A stretch of 5,093 nt of DNA from a bacterium (GTDB lineage Bacteria > UBA6262): positions 1 through 5,093 of the forward strand of contig JAQUQP010000143.1 in the NCBI GenBank assembly GCA_028716025.1, written 5' to 3'. The translations under genes and the position numbers were made by a program. Below the pieces are notes generated by a model. It saw only the letters and a list, made by a program, of their open reading frames with translations. It did no database searches and had not been told where the DNA came from. This document shows positions 3,951 to 5,093 of the stretch, piece by piece. The stretch's first letter is position 1. Every line of letters starts with the position of its first letter.

Positions 3951-5093
3951 CTATTGCCAAGTCCACACGCTTTGCGCCAGGACTGCCGCTCCTATCGGCA
4001 AGGCCTCTTCATCCAGGTCAAAGCAGGCATGGTGCCAGGGATAGGTGATCCCTTTGGTTTTATTGCCCACGCCTAAATAGACAAAAGCGCCTGGTACCTG
4101 CTGTAAATAACTGGCAAAATCTTCTCCGCCCATAGAAGCGCGGTTAATAGTAACTATATTATTAGTTCCTAATATTTTGGTCGCGGCACTTTTAATAGTG
4201 TCGACCACCTGGTCATTATTAACTAAGGCTACTCCCAGAACATTGTATTCCAATCTGTAACTGGCGCCAAAAGCAGAGGTAATACCGCGCACAACTTTTT
4301 CTATCTTCCTGGGCATCTCCCGGTGGATTCGGTCATTCAGGGTCCGTACGGTCCCGTTCATCACGACCTTATCCGCTAAAATATTATATTGCGTGCCACC
4401 ATTAATCGTACCAATGGTCAATACCACCGGGTCTGCCGGGTCTGTCTGGCGGGAAACTACCTGCTGGAGCGCGGTGATTACTTCCGCTGCTATCGCCACG
4501 GCATCTACGCCTTTGTGTGGCGCGGCCCCATGGCCGCCTTCGCCGGTAATAGTCAAGGTAAATTCATCTACATTGGCCATCATCTGCCCGTATTTCAGTC
4601 CGATCTTGCCAACCGGCAGTAATGTGTATACATGCATCCCGATGATCGCTTCGACGAAAGGATCCTTTAGGGCTCCGGCCTTGATCATTCTCTCCGCGCC
4701 ATTGGAAATTTCTTCTGCCGGCTGGAAAATAAATTTCACCGGTTTAGTAAGTTCATCCTGGTGGGCCGCTAATAATTTTGCCGCTCCCAGAGCGCAGGTC
4801 ATATTGCCATCATGACCGCAGGCATGCATGATCCCGTTAGAGCGGGAAGAAAAACTTTTTTTAATCGCTTCCTGAATGGGTAAGGCATCCATGTCGGCGC
4901 GGATGGCGACACAGCCAGTTCGCTGACGGCGGACGGCAGACGGCGGTTCAAGCAAACCAATGACGCCGGTGCCGCCGACTTTTGACTTAACCTTGTAACC
5001 CCATTTTTTAAGCAGGGAAGCAATAAAAGCGCTAGTTTTATATTCCTTATTGCTTAATTCCGGATATTGGTGCAGCTGCCGCCGGATCCTGAT
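3951..5093 (-). CDS. M20-family amidohydrolase (M20D-like N-acyl amino acid hydrolase/carboxypeptidase), 5' end beyond window
   Basis: Metal-dependent cytoplasmic hydrolase of the family that cleaves amide bonds of N-acyl amino acids (hippurate, N-acetyl and indole-acetyl conjugates, short peptides); the substrate cannot be named. The frame is open from the right edge to TAG at 3953-3951, giving 380 visible residues. The first visible residues, IRIRRQLHQYPELS, are the family's N-terminal helix, so only about 10-15 residues are missing. Motifs, numbered from the first visible residue: GGTGV, RADMDALP (64-71), HACGHD (90-95; Cys92 and His94 as metal ligands), QPAEE (catalytic and ligand Glu127/128), MHV (His154), GHGAAPH in the dimerisation domain, GGEDFASYL and the C-terminal HHACFD with the last His ligand. 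A TTG at 4955 would start inside the conserved fold and is not the start. A 21-nt heptamer array encodes residues 51-57. It is the first visible gene of the operon, 1 nt before the DUF362 gene. Confidence 0.92.
   Translation of the reverse strand: MRIRRQLHQYPELSNKEYKTSAFIASLLKKWGYKVKSKVGGTGVIGLLEPPSAVRRQRTGCVAIRADMDALPIQEAIKKSFSSRSNGIMHACGHDGNMTCALGAAKLLAAHQDELTKPVKFIFQPAEEISNGAERMIKAGALKDPFVEAIIGMHVYTLLPVGKIGLKYGQMMANVDEFTLTITGEGGHGAAPHKGVDAVAIAAEVITALQQVVSRQTDPADPVVLTIGTINGGTQYNILADKVVMNGTVRTLNDRIHREMPRKIEKVVRGITSAFGASYRLEYNVLGVALVNNDQVVDTIKSAATKILGTNNIVTINRASMGGEDFASYLQQVPGAFVYLGVGNKTKGITYPWHHACFDLDEEALPIGAAVLAQSVWTWQ
4923..4943. repeat. Heptanucleotide tandem array inside the amidohydrolase gene
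   Basis: Three degenerate 7-nt units, given on the coding (minus) strand: CCGTCTG at 4943-4937, CCGTCCG at 4936-4930 and CCGTCAG at 4929-4923. Each starts CCGTC and differs only in the last two bases. One more CCG precedes them at 4946-4944. The 21 nt equal seven codons, encoding P-S-A-V-R-R-Q in a loop just before the conserved RADMDALP strand. The segment between GLL and RADMDALP appears about five residues longer than I expect for the family. Confidence 0.65.

Noticed and set aside
3951..4955. TTG at 4955 as the amidohydrolase start
   Set aside because: Conserved family sequence (RRQLHQYPELS and GGTGV) continues in frame upstream to the window edge.
4799..5023. Overlapping minus-strand frame at the N-terminal end of the amidohydrolase, suggesting a frameshift
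   Set aside because: The amidohydrolase frame itself runs without a stop from 5093 to 3951 and includes the family N-terminal helix and GGTGV motif, so there is no frameshift; the other frame is a shadow.

Overview
The window is a compact, leftward-transcribed (minus-strand) bacterial gene block with moderate GC content. The gene set suggests an anaerobic member of the Firmicutes/Clostridia (Peptococcaceae-like). It combines a DUF362 protein carrying two [4Fe-4S] clusters, an M20 amidohydrolase and the familiar thiL-tsaE-tsaB-rimI neighbourhood, with strong GGAG-type ribosome binding sites. This assignment is an inference; nothing here fixes the genus.

Layout in transcription order, right to left. 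(1) An M20-family amidohydrolase runs off the right edge (3951-5093) and lacks only its first few residues. (2) A DUF362 protein with a C-terminal 2x[4Fe-4S] ferredoxin domain (2780-3949). (3) thiL, thiamine-monophosphate kinase (1768-2778). (4) tsaE, the t6A ATPase (1344-1790). (5) tsaB, a t6A subunit (655-1347). (6) rimI, a GNAT acetyltransferase (204-665). Junctions are 1-nt gaps or overlaps of 23, 4 (ATGA) and 11 nt, so the six genes almost certainly form one translationally coupled operon. Its promoter lies outside the window. (7) After rimI comes a 143-nt intergenic region with a dyad and a good sigma-A-type extended -10 promoter. This drives a new gene whose first 20 codons (1-60) are visible before the left edge; it looks like the start of a membrane protein.

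TsaE and TsaB both serve tRNA N6-threonylcarbamoyladenosine synthesis, and rimI and thiL are their frequent genomic companions. The central partner TsaD is not in the window. The amidohydrolase and the DUF362 iron-sulfur protein are co-transcribed with them but have no obvious pathway link.

The least ordinary signal is a set of three short tandem arrays with a 7-nt period embedded in conserved genes: two in thiL and one in the amidohydrolase gene. Each lies in a region expected to be a variable loop, and none breaks the reading frame. They look like in-frame expansions or insertions of a heptamer-repeat class that may be dispersed through this genome. I see no mobile element, CRISPR, tRNA/rRNA or defence system, and no convincing new multi-gene system.
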